64,000 nt of DNA from Streptomyces sp. CB00455 (GCF_001905445.1 NZ_LIVQ01000005.1:310001-374000), one strand, 5' to 3'; positions 17,148-26,275 are shown, numbered from the stretch's first letter. Program-made: numbers and translations. Notes: a model not told the origin generated them from the letters alone.

Positions 17148-17433
17148 CGGGACGGCTCATACCGGGCCGGCCGCCTGCGGCGGGCCGCACAGGGCCGTGA
17201 GTTCGGCGGCCGGACGGGCCGGCCGAAACCGGCGGTGGCCGCATCCCCTACGGTCAGGTGGTGCCCGTGGCCGCGGACGCCTCCGCCCTGGGGCGGCCGG
17301 TGGCCCGGTCGGGACGCCGTCCCCGAGCGGGCGGCCGCCGGCCGGTGGCGTCGCGCGCCGCTTATTCGATGGATCAGGGCCGCTGCGGATACCTAGGGTG
17401 ACGGTGCACCACGTCGTCGAGCAGGAGCGGACC

Positions 17434-19269
17434 ATGCGTACCCACTATCCCCGTACGCCGCATCTGCCCTGGTCCCCCGGCGCGTCCTCGGACGACGTCC
17501 GGATGGCCGGGCGGGGCGGCCTGGCGGAGCTGGCCGGGCGTGAGGTGGTGGTCACCGAGAAGCTCGACGGGGAGAACACCACCCTCTACAGGGACGGCCT
17601 GCACGCGCGGTCACTGGACTCGGCGCACCATCCGTCCCGTGCCTGGGTCAAGGGCCTCCAGGGACGGATCGGCGCCCGCATCCCGGCCGGTCGGCGAGTG
17701 TGCGGGGAGAACCTGTACGCCCGGCACTCGCTCGCCTACGAGGACCTGGACAGCTGGTTCTACGGGTTCTCGGTGTGGGACGGGGACCACTGCCTCGGCT
17801 GGGACCGCACCGTGCGGTTCCTGCGGGACCTGGGCGTGCCCACTCCGCGCGTGCTGTGGCGGGGCACCTTCGACGAGCGGGCGCTGCGGAAGTTGAAGCT
17901 CGACACCGCCCGGCAGGAGGGGTACGTCGTACGGCGGGCGGACGGTTTCGCGTACGAGGAGTTCGGCCGGTCCGTGGCCAAGTGGGTGCGCGGCGGACAC
18001 GTACAGACCGACACGCACTGGATGTTCGCCCCGGTGGTGCCCAACGGGCTCGGGCCCGGGGCCCCGCTGTGGGCGGTGCGGTCGGGGGCCTCGGCCGATG
18101 TGGCCGGGCTGCTGGCGGCGGCCGGGGTGACGGGGGCGCACGGAGAGACGGGCCCGGACGGCCGGGCCGACCTGGCTGACATGGCCGACCTCGCCGACAT
18201 GGCCGGTGCCCCCGGTTCCGTCGAAGAGGGTGTGGTCGCCGAAGTCTGCGCCCGCATCGACGGGTTGGGGGCGGGTCGCACCGGGGAGGCCCGGCTGGCC
18301 GGGATCCTGGCCGCCGCACTGCACCGCGCGCCGCGCGGCCGGGTCGCGGCGCGGCTCGCGGCGGGGCGGCTCGGGATGGCGCAGGCCCGGCGGGTCTGCG
18401 ACCTCCTCGGGCTGTACCCGTACCTCCAGCGGCCGTTCCCGGAGCCGGAGCGGCGGGCCGGGCTGGTCCGGATGGCCACCGCGGCGGACCTGGGGGTGCT
18501 GCACGCGCTGGCGGGCGCGACGGCCCGCGGCGCGGACGCGGGGGACGCCGGCGCGCGGGAGTGCGTGGAGTGGTCCGCGCTGTGCGCCGAGGAGGCCGGT
18601 CTGCTCGGCCCCGACCCGCTCGGCGCCCTGCGCGGCGCGCTGCGGGAGCCGCTCGGCGCGCTCGGTGCGGACGCGGCGGACCGGTGCTGGGCCGAGGCGC
18701 GGCGCGCCTTCGCCCAGGGCAGGATCACCACGGCCGAGGAAGCCGTGGCCGCCACCTGGCGGTGGCGCGACGGAACGTTTCCCCGGCTGGTGCAGCTGTG
18801 CGGGCCCTCGGGCAGCGGCAAGAGCACCTTCGGCCGCGCGCTGCCCGGTGTGGACACCCGGATCAGCCTCGACGACCTGCGCTCCGCCCGGGGTTTCCGC
18901 GCGGACCAGCGGGCCAACGCGGAAGTGCTGGGCGAGGGCCTCGACCGGCTCGATGCCGCGCTGGCCCGCGGGGGCACCGTCGTGTGGGACGCCACTTCGC
19001 TCACGGACCAGCAGCGTGGCCTGGCCGGGTCGGTGGCGCGCCGCCGCGACGCGCTGGTCACCCATGCCGTGGTGCTCGTCGACGAGGCCGAGCTGCTGCG
19101 GCGCAACACCCTGCGCGCGCATCCGGTGCCGCCGCAAGTGCTCGCCTCGCAGCTGCACCGTTTCAGCCCACCGCATGCCGGTCAGGCGCACCGGACCTGG
19201 TACGTGGGCGCGGGCGGCCGCGTCGAGGACACGGCGGGCACACTGGCCGACGCGGACGGGGAGTACTGA
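17434..19269 (+). CDS. RNA ligase fused to polynucleotide-kinase-like P-loop domain
   Basis: 611 residues with two enzymes in one chain. Residues about 15-215 form an RNA ligase of the T4 Rnl2/Rnl5-like kind: motif I TEKLDGEN with nucleophile Lys43, motif III FYGFSVWD, motif IV EGYVVRRADG and motif V SVAKWVR. A helical region links it to a C-terminal kinase with Walker A GPSGSGKST (457-465, Lys463), ISLDDLRS and WDATSLT, as in PNK-type RNA 5'-kinases. Together they would phosphorylate 5'-OH ends and seal nicked RNA. The ATG has AGGAG seven bases upstream. Its stop overlaps the next start (TGATG), coupling it to the large RNA-end-processing protein. Confidence 0.88.
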   Translation: MRTHYPRTPHLPWSPGASSDDVRMAGRGGLAELAGREVVVTEKLDGENTTLYRDGLHARSLDSAHHPSRAWVKGLQGRIGARIPAGRRVCGENLYARHSLAYEDLDSWFYGFSVWDGDHCLGWDRTVRFLRDLGVPTPRVLWRGTFDERALRKLKLDTARQEGYVVRRADGFAYEEFGRSVAKWVRGGHVQTDTHWMFAPVVPNGLGPGAPLWAVRSGASADVAGLLAAAGVTGAHGETGPDGRADLADMADLADMAGAPGSVEEGVVAEVCARIDGLGAGRTGEARLAGILAAALHRAPRGRVAARLAAGRLGMAQARRVCDLLGLYPYLQRPFPEPERRAGLVRMATAADLGVLHALAGATARGADAGDAGARECVEWSALCAEEAGLLGPDPLGALRGALREPLGALGADAADRCWAEARRAFAQGRITTAEEAVAATWRWRDGTFPRLVQLCGPSGSGKSTFGRALPGVDTRISLDDLRSARGFRADQRANAEVLGEGLDRLDAALARGGTVVWDATSLTDQQRGLAGSVARRRDALVTHAVVLVDEAELLRRNTLRAHPVPPQVLASQLHRFSPPHAGQAHRTWYVGAGGRVEDTAGTLADADGEY

Positions 19270-22139
19270 TGCGGACGAGTGAGGAGCTCTACCACCAGGT
19301 CCGGTGGGACCCGCGCTTCGACCCCGCCCGCTTCGTGCTCGGGCTGCTGCAGCGCGGCGCGGGCCCCAAGCGGGTCGCGCTGGAATCCTTCGTGCCGGGC
19401 GGTGACATCCCCTGGCACCGTGTGCTGTTCGTGGAGGCGGACGGCGAGCTGGTGTGGGACCGGGCGACGGGCGTGGACCGGCTCGATGTCACCGGGGCCG
19501 GGCGGGTCCGCGATGCCCGCCTGCTGCGGGCGCCGTTCTTCACCGCCCGGACCCCGCACGCCTGGGACGCGGCGGGCGGCGGAGCCTGGCGGCCGGTGCG
19601 GGCGCCCGCCCGCAGCGCAGCCGCGGCTCCCAGCGCGGTACGGCTGCTGACCTGGAACACCCTGTGGGACCGCTACGACGGCCCGCGCATCGCCACGGCG
19701 CGGCGCAGGCCGCTGCTGCTGGCCGACCTGGCGGCCGCCGATGCCGATGTCATCGCGCTGCAGGAGGTCGAGCCGCGACTGCTCGGCATGCTGCTGGCGG
19801 CGCCCTGGGTCCGCGAGCGGTACGTGCTCGGCACGGATCCGGACGGCCGGGACGTGGCGCAGTGCGGGCTGCTGGTGCTGAGCCGGCTGCCGGTGCGGGA
19901 GGCGGGGCTGCACCTGCTCGGCCCGCACAAGGCGGTCACCGCCGTGACGGTGGACACCGCCGACGGCGCCCTGGTGATCGCGGCGACCCACCTGACCAGC
20001 GATCACACCGAGGACGGCGAGGCACGCCGAACGGCTGAACTGGCGGCGCTTTCCGAAGGTCTGGGCGGGATCGGGGCCGCGGTGGCGCTGCTGGGCGATT
20101 TCAACGACGGCCGGTCCGGCCCGGCGGGGCCCGCGGCCGCGCTGGGGATGCGGGACGCCTGGAGCGAGGTGCACGGGGCCGAGGACGATACGCCCACCTT
20201 CGATCCGGCGGTCAATCCACTGGCGGCGGTGGGCTCCCTGTCGGGACGGGCCGCACGGCTGGACCGGATCCTGCTGGGGGCGGCCGGGCAGGCGCGGGTG
20301 GGCCGGGCGGGGCTGCGCGGCGACGCGCCGGGCCCGGACGGACTGTTCATCTCCGATCACTACGGGGTCGAGGCAACGGTGGAGTTCGGGACGGACGGCG
20401 GGCTCGCCCCGCTCGACGTCCCGGCCACGGTCCGCACGGCCGTGGCCTGGCTTCCGCCCCGTCTGCCCGCGGCGGTGGACGGGCTGCGCCGGGAACACGA
20501 CCCGCAGGCCGGGCGGTGGCCCGCGCACGTCAATCTGCTCTTCGGTTTCGTGCCGGAGTCCTCCTTCGAGGCGGCCGCGCCCCTGCTGGCGGAAGTGGCC
20601 GCCGCGGCCCCGGCCTTCACCACCCGTCTGGAGGGAGTGCACGCCTTCGGGCAGCGGGACGAGGCGGTCCTGTGGCTGGATCCGGCGGCCGGTGGTGACG
20701 AGCCGTGGCAGGAGCTGCGACGGGCGCTGGCACGCCGCTTCCCGGGGTGCCGGGGGCGCGCCGGGGGCTACACGCCCCACCTGACACTGGGGCGCAGCCG
20801 CGATCCGCAGCGGGCGGTCGCGGAGTTCGGTGCCCGCGTCGGCGCCGGGACGTCCGTCCGGGTCGGGGAACTGGCCCTGCTCTCGCGCCGCGGTGACGGG
20901 CCGATGCGCACCCGGGCGGTGATCGCGCTGGGCTCGGGTGAGGTGCGGTGGACGGCCGAGCCGGCCGGGCGGGAGGCGACAGCACGGTCCGGCCTGGCCG
21001 CGTCGGTCACCGCCCGGATCGCGGATGCGCTGGGCGAAGGGGTGGTGTGGGAGGCCGGCTCGCGGCGCATGGGCTGCGCACTGCGGGGCTCGGACCTGGA
21101 CCTGGTGGCGGCGCTGCCGGGGTCCGTCGCCATCGCGGAGGTGCGGGAGCGGGTGGCGGCGGCGTTTGCCGGTGCGGAGCGGCTGCGCGAGGTGCCGGGC
21201 GCCCGGGTGCCGGGGCTGCGTCTGCGCGTGGCCCAACTGGATGTGGATCTGGTCGTCGTCGCCACCGGCGCGATGGATCCGTCCCGGGCGGTGGCGCGGC
21301 GCCGGGAGCTGGGCGAACGGGCCGCGCTCGCGCTCGGCGCGGTCAGCGACGCCGGGGCCGTACGGGAGGCCGTGGGCGCGGAGCATGCCGCCTTCGCCCG
21401 GCTGGCGCGGGAGGTCAAGGCTTGGGCCCGAGCGCGGGGGCTGGACTGCGCACCCTTCGGAGGGTTGCCGGGTCTGGCCTGGGCGGTACTGGCGGCGCGG
21501 ACGGTACGGGAGGCGGCCGACCTGTCGCCCGAGGCCCTGCTCCTGGACTTCTTCGGCCGGTGGGCCGCTTGGGACTGGCGCGAGCCGGTCGCCCTGCCGG
21601 GCGCGGCGGCGCCGGCCGGGCTGAACGGCCGGACGCCTCCCGGACCCGTCACGGTCCTCACCCCGTCCGAGCCGGTCCGCAGCTGCACGGCCCAGGTGGG
21701 GCCGGGGCTGCGCGATCTGCTGGGACGGGAGCTGTACCGGGCCTGGGAGCTCCTGGAGGCCGGCTGCGGGGACCCCGCAGCACTGCGGCGCACCCCGCCG
21801 CTGCACCGCAGGCACGCCGCCTGGGCGGTGGTGAGCGTACGGGCGGGCACGGAGGCGGACTTCGAGGACGCTCTCGGCCGGGCGCGCGGCCGTCTCCTGG
21901 CGCTGCTGGGCGCCCTGGAGCAGGCGGGGACCGCCGGTGTGCACGCGTGGCCACACCCCTTCGAGGCCGGACCGCGCCTGGTGCGCCTGGCGATCGGGCT
22001 CGGCGCCACCCCGCCCGACGCCGCGGGCCTGGCCGCCGTGGCCGGACCGTGGTCGCGCGGGCTGCCGGGGGTCGAGGTCGCCTGGGCTGCCTGCGGAGAG
22101 GTGCCCGACCTGAACGCCGGCCCGGCAGCCGACGAGTAA
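19269..22139 (+). CDS. Five-part RNA-end processing protein: MJ1316, EEP, 2H, nucleotidyltransferase/PAP
   Basis: 956 residues. About 1-75: MJ1316/DUF504-like (RWDPRFDPARFVLGLLQRG, IPWHRVLFVEADGELVWDR), thought to recognise cyclic RNA ends. About 122-375: endonuclease/exonuclease/phosphatase domain with Asn130, Glu166, GDFND (Asp277, Asn279) and SDH (Asp363, His364). About 395-545: 2H phosphoesterase with HVN (420-422) and HLT (504-506). About 575-700: polymerase-beta-type nucleotidyltransferase, GS (597-598), Asp609, Asp611 and probably Asp660. From about 700: VKAWARARG, GLPGLAWAVLAARTV, FFGRWAAWDWREPVAL and LTPSEPV, as in the central and RNA-binding parts of eukaryotic poly(A) polymerase. 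All catalytic residues are present. The gene is coupled to the ligase-kinase gene. Confidence 0.87.
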   Translation: MRTSEELYHQVRWDPRFDPARFVLGLLQRGAGPKRVALESFVPGGDIPWHRVLFVEADGELVWDRATGVDRLDVTGAGRVRDARLLRAPFFTARTPHAWDAAGGGAWRPVRAPARSAAAAPSAVRLLTWNTLWDRYDGPRIATARRRPLLLADLAAADADVIALQEVEPRLLGMLLAAPWVRERYVLGTDPDGRDVAQCGLLVLSRLPVREAGLHLLGPHKAVTAVTVDTADGALVIAATHLTSDHTEDGEARRTAELAALSEGLGGIGAAVALLGDFNDGRSGPAGPAAALGMRDAWSEVHGAEDDTPTFDPAVNPLAAVGSLSGRAARLDRILLGAAGQARVGRAGLRGDAPGPDGLFISDHYGVEATVEFGTDGGLAPLDVPATVRTAVAWLPPRLPAAVDGLRREHDPQAGRWPAHVNLLFGFVPESSFEAAAPLLAEVAAAAPAFTTRLEGVHAFGQRDEAVLWLDPAAGGDEPWQELRRALARRFPGCRGRAGGYTPHLTLGRSRDPQRAVAEFGARVGAGTSVRVGELALLSRRGDGPMRTRAVIALGSGEVRWTAEPAGREATARSGLAASVTARIADALGEGVVWEAGSRRMGCALRGSDLDLVAALPGSVAIAEVRERVAAAFAGAERLREVPGARVPGLRLRVAQLDVDLVVVATGAMDPSRAVARRRELGERAALALGAVSDAGAVREAVGAEHAAFARLAREVKAWARARGLDCAPFGGLPGLAWAVLAARTVREAADLSPEALLLDFFGRWAAWDWREPVALPGAAAPAGLNGRTPPGPVTVLTPSEPVRSCTAQVGPGLRDLLGRELYRAWELLEAGCGDPAALRRTPPLHRRHAAWAVVSVRAGTEADFEDALGRARGRLLALLGALEQAGTAGVHAWPHPFEAGPRLVRLAIGLGATPPDAAGLAAVAGPWSRGLPGVEVAWAACGEVPDLNAGPAADE

Positions 22140-22198
22140 CGAACGCACGAGACCAACTCATCCCCTGCGGGGGCCACTTCCCGAAGCCTGCCGGAGCC

Positions 22199-22228
22199 CC
22201 GTCCCGCCGGGCGGGCACGGCGGGACGG
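22199..22228. terminator. Terminator of the RNA-repair operon
   Basis: Perfect 10-bp arms CCGTCCCGCC (22199-22208) and GGCGGGACGG (22219-22228), 60 bp after the stop codon. AT-rich DNA follows, including a TTGACA at 22325-22330 that may be the -35 box of the next gene, though no good -10 is seen. Confidence 0.7.
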
Positions 22229-22440
22229 AGCGGTCAGGAGCATCAGTAGAGCCCTGCGAAGTTTTTTCGTCAACACTTTTCACAAGGATTGAAGAAACCC
22301 CGAGTTCACGGGCCTGATGCGCAATTGACATCCTGATTGATCTTCAGTTCATGAACGCCGAAACCCTTGACGACCCACCGGGCGGGCAGTTCACTCACGC
22401 TTCGATCCCCCCCGGATCCATGACGTCAGGAGCCCCCCGC

Positions 22441-24597
22441 ATGCCACTCCCCTCCGACCGCCCGCCACGTCTCACCGTCGCGGCGCTCGCCGCCGCCCTG
22501 GTCGCGGCCCTCCTCGTGCTGCTGCCCGCCACCTCCGCCCAGGCGGCGCCGGTTCTGCTCTCGCAGGGCAGGCCCGCCACCGCCTCCAGCGTGGAGGGCT
22601 CCGGGACCCCGGCCGCGGCGGCCGTGGACGGCGACAACGGCACCCGCTGGTCGAGCCAGTTCGCCGACCCGCAGTGGATACAGGTCGACCTCGGCGCCCC
22701 GGCCCAGCTGAACCAGGTGGTCCTGCGCTGGGAGGCCGCGTACGCGAAGTCCTACCGGGTCGAGCTGTCCACCGACGGCACCACCTGGTCCACCGCCTAC
22801 TCGACGACCGCGGGCACCGGCGGGGTGCAGACCCACGACATCACGGGTACCGCGCGCTACGTCCGCGTCCACGGCACACAGCGGGCCACCACCTACGGCT
22901 ACTCGCTGTGGGAGTTCCAGGTCTACGGCACCACCGGCACCGGCCCGGTGATCCCCGGCGGCGGCGACCTGGGACCGAACGTGATCGTCTTCGACCCCTC
23001 GACGCCGAACATCCAGGCCAGGCTGGACCAGGTCTTCGCGCAGCAGGAGTCGGCGCAGTTCGGCTCCGGCCGCTACCAGTTCCTCTTCAAGCCCGGTACG
23101 TACAACGGCCTCAACGCCCAGATCGGCTTCTACACCTCTATCTCCGGCCTCGGCCTGAACCCCGACGACACCACCATCAATGGCGACGTCACCGTCGACG
23201 CCGGATGGTTCGGCGGCAACGCCACCCAGAACTTCTGGCGCTCGGCCGAGAACCTGGCCCTCAACCCGGTCAACGGCACGGACCGCTGGGCCGTCTCCCA
23301 GGCCGCACCGTTCCGCCGGATGCACGTCAAGGGAGGCCTGAACCTCGCACCCAACGGCTACGGATGGGCCTCCGGCGGCTACATCGCCGACTCCAGGATC
23401 GACGGCCAGGTCGGCAACTACTCGCAGCAGCAGTGGTACACCCGCGAGAGCTCCATCGGCGGCTGGTCCAACGCCGTGTGGAACCAGGTGTTCTCCGGCG
23501 TCCAGGGGGCCCCGGCGCAGAGCTTCCCGAACGCGCCGTACACCACGCTCGACAGCACGCCCGTCTCCCGCGAGAAGCCCTTCCTCTACCTCGACGGCAG
23601 CCAGTACAAGGTCTTCGTGCCGGCCAAGCGCACCAATGCCCGCGGCACCTCCTGGGGCAACGGCGCACCGCAGGGATCCTCGATCCCGCTGGGCCAGTTC
23701 TACGTGGTCAAGCCGGGCGCGAGCGCGGCGACGATCAACGCGGCGCTGGCCCAGGGCCTGCACCTGCTCTTCACGCCCGGCGTCTACCACGTCAACCAGA
23801 CCATCCAGGTCAACCGCCCGGACACGGTCGTGCTGGGCCTCGGCCTGGCCACGATCGTCCCGGACAACGGGGTGACCGCGATGAAGGTCGCCGACGTCGA
23901 CGGCGTCAAGCTCGCCGGCTTCCTGATCGATGCGGGTCCGGTCAACTCGCCCACCCTCCTGGAGGTCGGCCCGGCCGGCACCACCACGGACCACGCGGCG
24001 AACCCGACCACCGTGCAGGACGTGTTCATCCGGGTCGGCGGCGCCGGCGCGGGCAAGGCCACGGTGGGCATGGTGATCAACAACCACGACACGATCGTCG
24101 ACCACACCTGGATCTGGCGTGCCGACCACGGTGACGGGGTGGGCTGGGAGACCAACCGCTCCGACTACGGGTTCCGGGTGAACGGCGACGACGTCCTGGC
24201 CACCGGGCTGTTCGTGGAGCACTTCAACAAGTACGACGTGCAGTGGAACGGCGAGCGCGGCCGCACGATCTTCTTCCAGAACGAGAAGGCGTACGACGCG
24301 CCCAACCAGGCGGCCGTCCAGAACGGCTCCGTCAAGGGCTACGCGGCCTACAAGGTGGCCGACTCGGTGAACACCCACGAGGGCTGGGGCCTGGGCAGCT
24401 ACTGCTACTACAACGTCGATCCGACGATCCGCCAGGACCACGGTTTCCAGGCGCCGGTGAAACCGGGCGTCACGTTCCACGACCTGCTCGTCGTCTCCCT
24501 CGGCGGCAACGGCCAGTACGAACACGTCATCAACAGCACCGGAGCCCCGACCTCGGGCACCTCGACCACCCCCTCGACCATCGTCTCCTTCCCCTGA
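22441..24597 (+). CDS. Secreted beta-helix protein with N-terminal CBM32 (F5/8 type C) domain
   Basis: 718 residues. A signal peptide covers about 1-36 (AALVAALLVLLPATSAQA). A CBM32/discoidin domain follows (about 40-160; RWSSQFADPQWIQVDLG, GYSLWEFQVYG), then a Pro/Gly linker and a large right-handed beta-helix of the pectate-lyase-3/GH55-like superfamily (FKPGTYNGLNAQIGFYTSIS, VNQTIQVNRPDTVVLGLG, DHTWIWRADHGDG). Exact activity is unknown; exo-beta-glucanase or another polysaccharide-active role fits. ATG 22441 has AGGAG eight bases upstream. The neighbourhood of beta-glucoside genes agrees with a glycan-degrading role outside the cell. Confidence 0.8.
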   Translation: MPLPSDRPPRLTVAALAAALVAALLVLLPATSAQAAPVLLSQGRPATASSVEGSGTPAAAAVDGDNGTRWSSQFADPQWIQVDLGAPAQLNQVVLRWEAAYAKSYRVELSTDGTTWSTAYSTTAGTGGVQTHDITGTARYVRVHGTQRATTYGYSLWEFQVYGTTGTGPVIPGGGDLGPNVIVFDPSTPNIQARLDQVFAQQESAQFGSGRYQFLFKPGTYNGLNAQIGFYTSISGLGLNPDDTTINGDVTVDAGWFGGNATQNFWRSAENLALNPVNGTDRWAVSQAAPFRRMHVKGGLNLAPNGYGWASGGYIADSRIDGQVGNYSQQQWYTRESSIGGWSNAVWNQVFSGVQGAPAQSFPNAPYTTLDSTPVSREKPFLYLDGSQYKVFVPAKRTNARGTSWGNGAPQGSSIPLGQFYVVKPGASAATINAALAQGLHLLFTPGVYHVNQTIQVNRPDTVVLGLGLATIVPDNGVTAMKVADVDGVKLAGFLIDAGPVNSPTLLEVGPAGTTTDHAANPTTVQDVFIRVGGAGAGKATVGMVINNHDTIVDHTWIWRADHGDGVGWETNRSDYGFRVNGDDVLATGLFVEHFNKYDVQWNGERGRTIFFQNEKAYDAPNQAAVQNGSVKGYAAYKVADSVNTHEGWGLGSYCYYNVDPTIRQDHGFQAPVKPGVTFHDLLVVSLGGNGQYEHVINSTGAPTSGTSTTPSTIVSFP

Positions 24598-24655
24598 TCC
24601 ACTCCTGATCCACCCGTCCTTCCCCTGATCCACTCCTGATCCACCCCTGATCCCC
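24591..24655. repeat. Direct repeats around CCTGATCCAC
   Basis: Two near-identical 31-bp units start at 24591 and 24622, each built from CCTGATCCACT/CCTGATCCACC sub-repeats. The first overlaps the stop codon of the beta-helix gene. Confidence 0.8.
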
Positions 24656-24661
24656 CGCGGG

Positions 24662-24693
24662 ACGCGGGGCGGCAGCCGGCCGCCCCGCGTTTT
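24662..24693 (+). terminator. Rho-independent terminator of the beta-helix gene
   Basis: Arms ACGCGGGGCGGC (24662-24673) and GCCGCCCCGCGT (24679-24690) pair perfectly over 12 bp, followed by TTTT. One of the few classic stem-plus-T terminators in the window. Confidence 0.9.
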
Positions 24694-24704
24694 CCGGCGC
24701 TTGA

Positions 24705-24716
24705 GAGAGCGCTCTC
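24705..24716. promoter_or_regulatory. LacI-family operator (GAGAGCGCTCTC)
   Basis: A perfect 12-bp palindrome, the classic core bound by streptomycete LacI-type sugar repressors such as CebR-like proteins. It stands upstream of a good ribosome binding site (GGAGGAG, 24742-24748) that no longer has a start codon. The same core recurs at 33906-33917. Confidence 0.85.
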
Positions 24717-24748
24717 CCACCCTGGGAGCGCCCCCCCACCCGGAGGAG

Positions 24749-25162
24749 CACCAGCCGGGGGCGGGCACCGACGTGGCACTGGGCCGGCCCACGACCGCCT
24801 CCACCTACCAGAGCGACGGCTACGGCGGCTGCCCGTGCACCCCGGCCCTGGCCACGGACGGCCGCAACGACACCCGGTGGGCCAGCACCTGGGCCGACCC
24901 GCAGTGGCTCCAGGTGGACCTGGGGTCCGTCAGGCAGCTGGGGCACGCGCAGCTGGTGTGGGAGAGCGCCTACGGAAAGGCCTACACGATCAAGGTGTCG
25001 GACGACGGCCAGAACTGGCGGACGGCCTACGCCACCTCGTCCGGGGACGGGGGCGTCGACGACTTCGACCTCAGCGCGTCGGGCCGCTACGTCCGGCTGG
25101 AGCTGACCCGGCGCGGCACCGGCTACGGCTACTCGCTGTTCCACTTCGGGGTCCATGGCTGA
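24749..25162 (+). pseudogene. CBM32 (F5/8 type C) domain remnant of a glycoside hydrolase
   Basis: The frame encodes only a discoidin/CBM32 domain (VALGRPTTAST, RWASTWADPQWLQVDLGSVR, GYSLFHFGVHG). It is similar to the CBM32 of the upstream secreted protein, but has no signal peptide and no catalytic domain. The operator at 24705 and GGAGGAG at 24742 are followed by GCACCAGCC where ATG would be expected. A deletion probably fused the leader of a sugar-regulated hydrolase gene to its 3' end. A GTG at 24773 could in principle start a short cytoplasmic protein, but it is too far from the ribosome binding site. Remnant status is an inference. Confidence 0.7.
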
Positions 25163-25194
25163 CCGTCCGGCCCGCTGAGGCCCCTGCCGGATCC

Positions 25195-25230
25195 CGCGCG
25201 CCGCCCGTCCACCTCGCCGGGCGGCGCGCG
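25195..25230. terminator. Bidirectional terminator
   Basis: Perfect 13-bp arms CGCGCGCCGCCCG (25195-25207) and CGGGCGGCGCGCG (25218-25230), between the CBM32 remnant and the convergent oxidoreductase gene. Confidence 0.8.
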
Positions 25231-25267
25231 GTCCGGCGTGTCCGGGTGCCGGGGACAGGGCCGGGGG

Positions 25268-26200
25268 TCAGACCTCGATGACGATCTTGCCGGCGGTGTG
25301 GCCGCCCTGGCTGGACTCGAAGGCCGCGGCCAGTTCGGCGAGCGGGAAGGTCTTGGCGACGGTCACCTTCAGCGCCCCGGCATCGACGAGGCGGCCCAGT
25401 TCGGCGAGGTCGCTGCCGACGGGGCGCACCCACATCCACTCGCCGCCCGACCCGGTCACCGTGGGGTCGGCGATGGAGGCGTGCCGCCCGTCGTCGTGCA
25501 GGACGTCGCGGGTGACGTCGAGGACGCCGCCGACGAAGTCGGCGACGACGGTGACGCCGTCCGGGGCGAGCTCCCGCACCCGCGCGGCGAGGCCGTCCCC
25601 GTAGGCGACGGGCTCGGCGCCGAGCTCCCGCACCCGGTCGTGGTTGCGCGGGGAGGCGGTGCCGATGACGCGGGCGCCGAGCGCGCGGGCGATCTGCACG
25701 CCGAAGGAACCGACGCCCCCGGCGGCGCCGTGGATGAGGACGGTGTCGTCCTTGCCGGTGCCCAGCCGGGTCAGCAGCTGGTACGCGGTGAGCCCGGCGA
25801 GCGGGAGGCCCGCGGCCTCGGCCCAGCTCAGCGAGGCGGGCTTGCGGGCGAGGGCGCGTACCGGGACGGTGACGTACTCGGCGAAGGTCCCGCCGTGCAC
25901 GTAGTCCTTGCGGGCGTAGGCGATGACCTCGTCGCCCTCCGCGTACTCGGGGGTGTCGATGCCGACGCGCTCGACGGTACCGGCGACGTCCCAGCCGGGG
26001 ACCACCGGGTACACGACGTCCATCAGGGCGTCGAGGCCGCCGGACATGATCTTCCAGTCGACGGGGTTGACGGAGGCGCACTTCACGCGGACGAGGACCT
26101 CGCCCGGACCGACCTTGGGCAGGGGCAGCCGCTGCTCGGAGAGCACCTCCGTCCCGCCGTACGTCTCGTAGGCCATCGCCCGCATGGTGTCCTCGGCCAT
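25268..26200 (-). CDS. Zinc-free NADP-dependent quinone oxidoreductase (MDR family)
   Basis: 310 residues. The GroES-like N-terminal part (MRAMAYETYGGTEVL, VKCASVNPVDWKIMSGG) and the nucleotide-binding motif HGAAGGVGSFGVQIARALGA mark the quinone oxidoreductase branch of medium-chain dehydrogenases. The structural zinc cysteines are absent. It reduces quinones or enones with NADPH in the cytoplasm; the substrate is unknown. ATG 26200 has a purine-rich AAAGGCGG upstream. It is a single gene with no obvious link to its neighbours. Confidence 0.93.
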   Translation of the reverse strand: MAEDTMRAMAYETYGGTEVLSEQRLPLPKVGPGEVLVRVKCASVNPVDWKIMSGGLDALMDVVYPVVPGWDVAGTVERVGIDTPEYAEGDEVIAYARKDYVHGGTFAEYVTVPVRALARKPASLSWAEAAGLPLAGLTAYQLLTRLGTGKDDTVLIHGAAGGVGSFGVQIARALGARVIGTASPRNHDRVRELGAEPVAYGDGLAARVRELAPDGVTVVADFVGGVLDVTRDVLHDDGRHASIADPTVTGSGGEWMWVRPVGSDLAELGRLVDAGALKVTVAKTFPLAELAAAFESSQGGHTAGKIVIEV

Positions 26201-26275
26201 GGTGCCGTTCCGCCTTTCTCCGTGGGATGGGGTGTGCTGGTGATCCTGCCCCGCTGCGTCCATCCCACCACGCGG

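Noticed and set aside
19182..22148. Nearly 1000-residue open frame antisense to the RNA-repair gene
   Set aside because: A GC-bias shadow: no domains, Gly/Arg/Gln-rich, while the opposite strand has many catalytic motifs in order.
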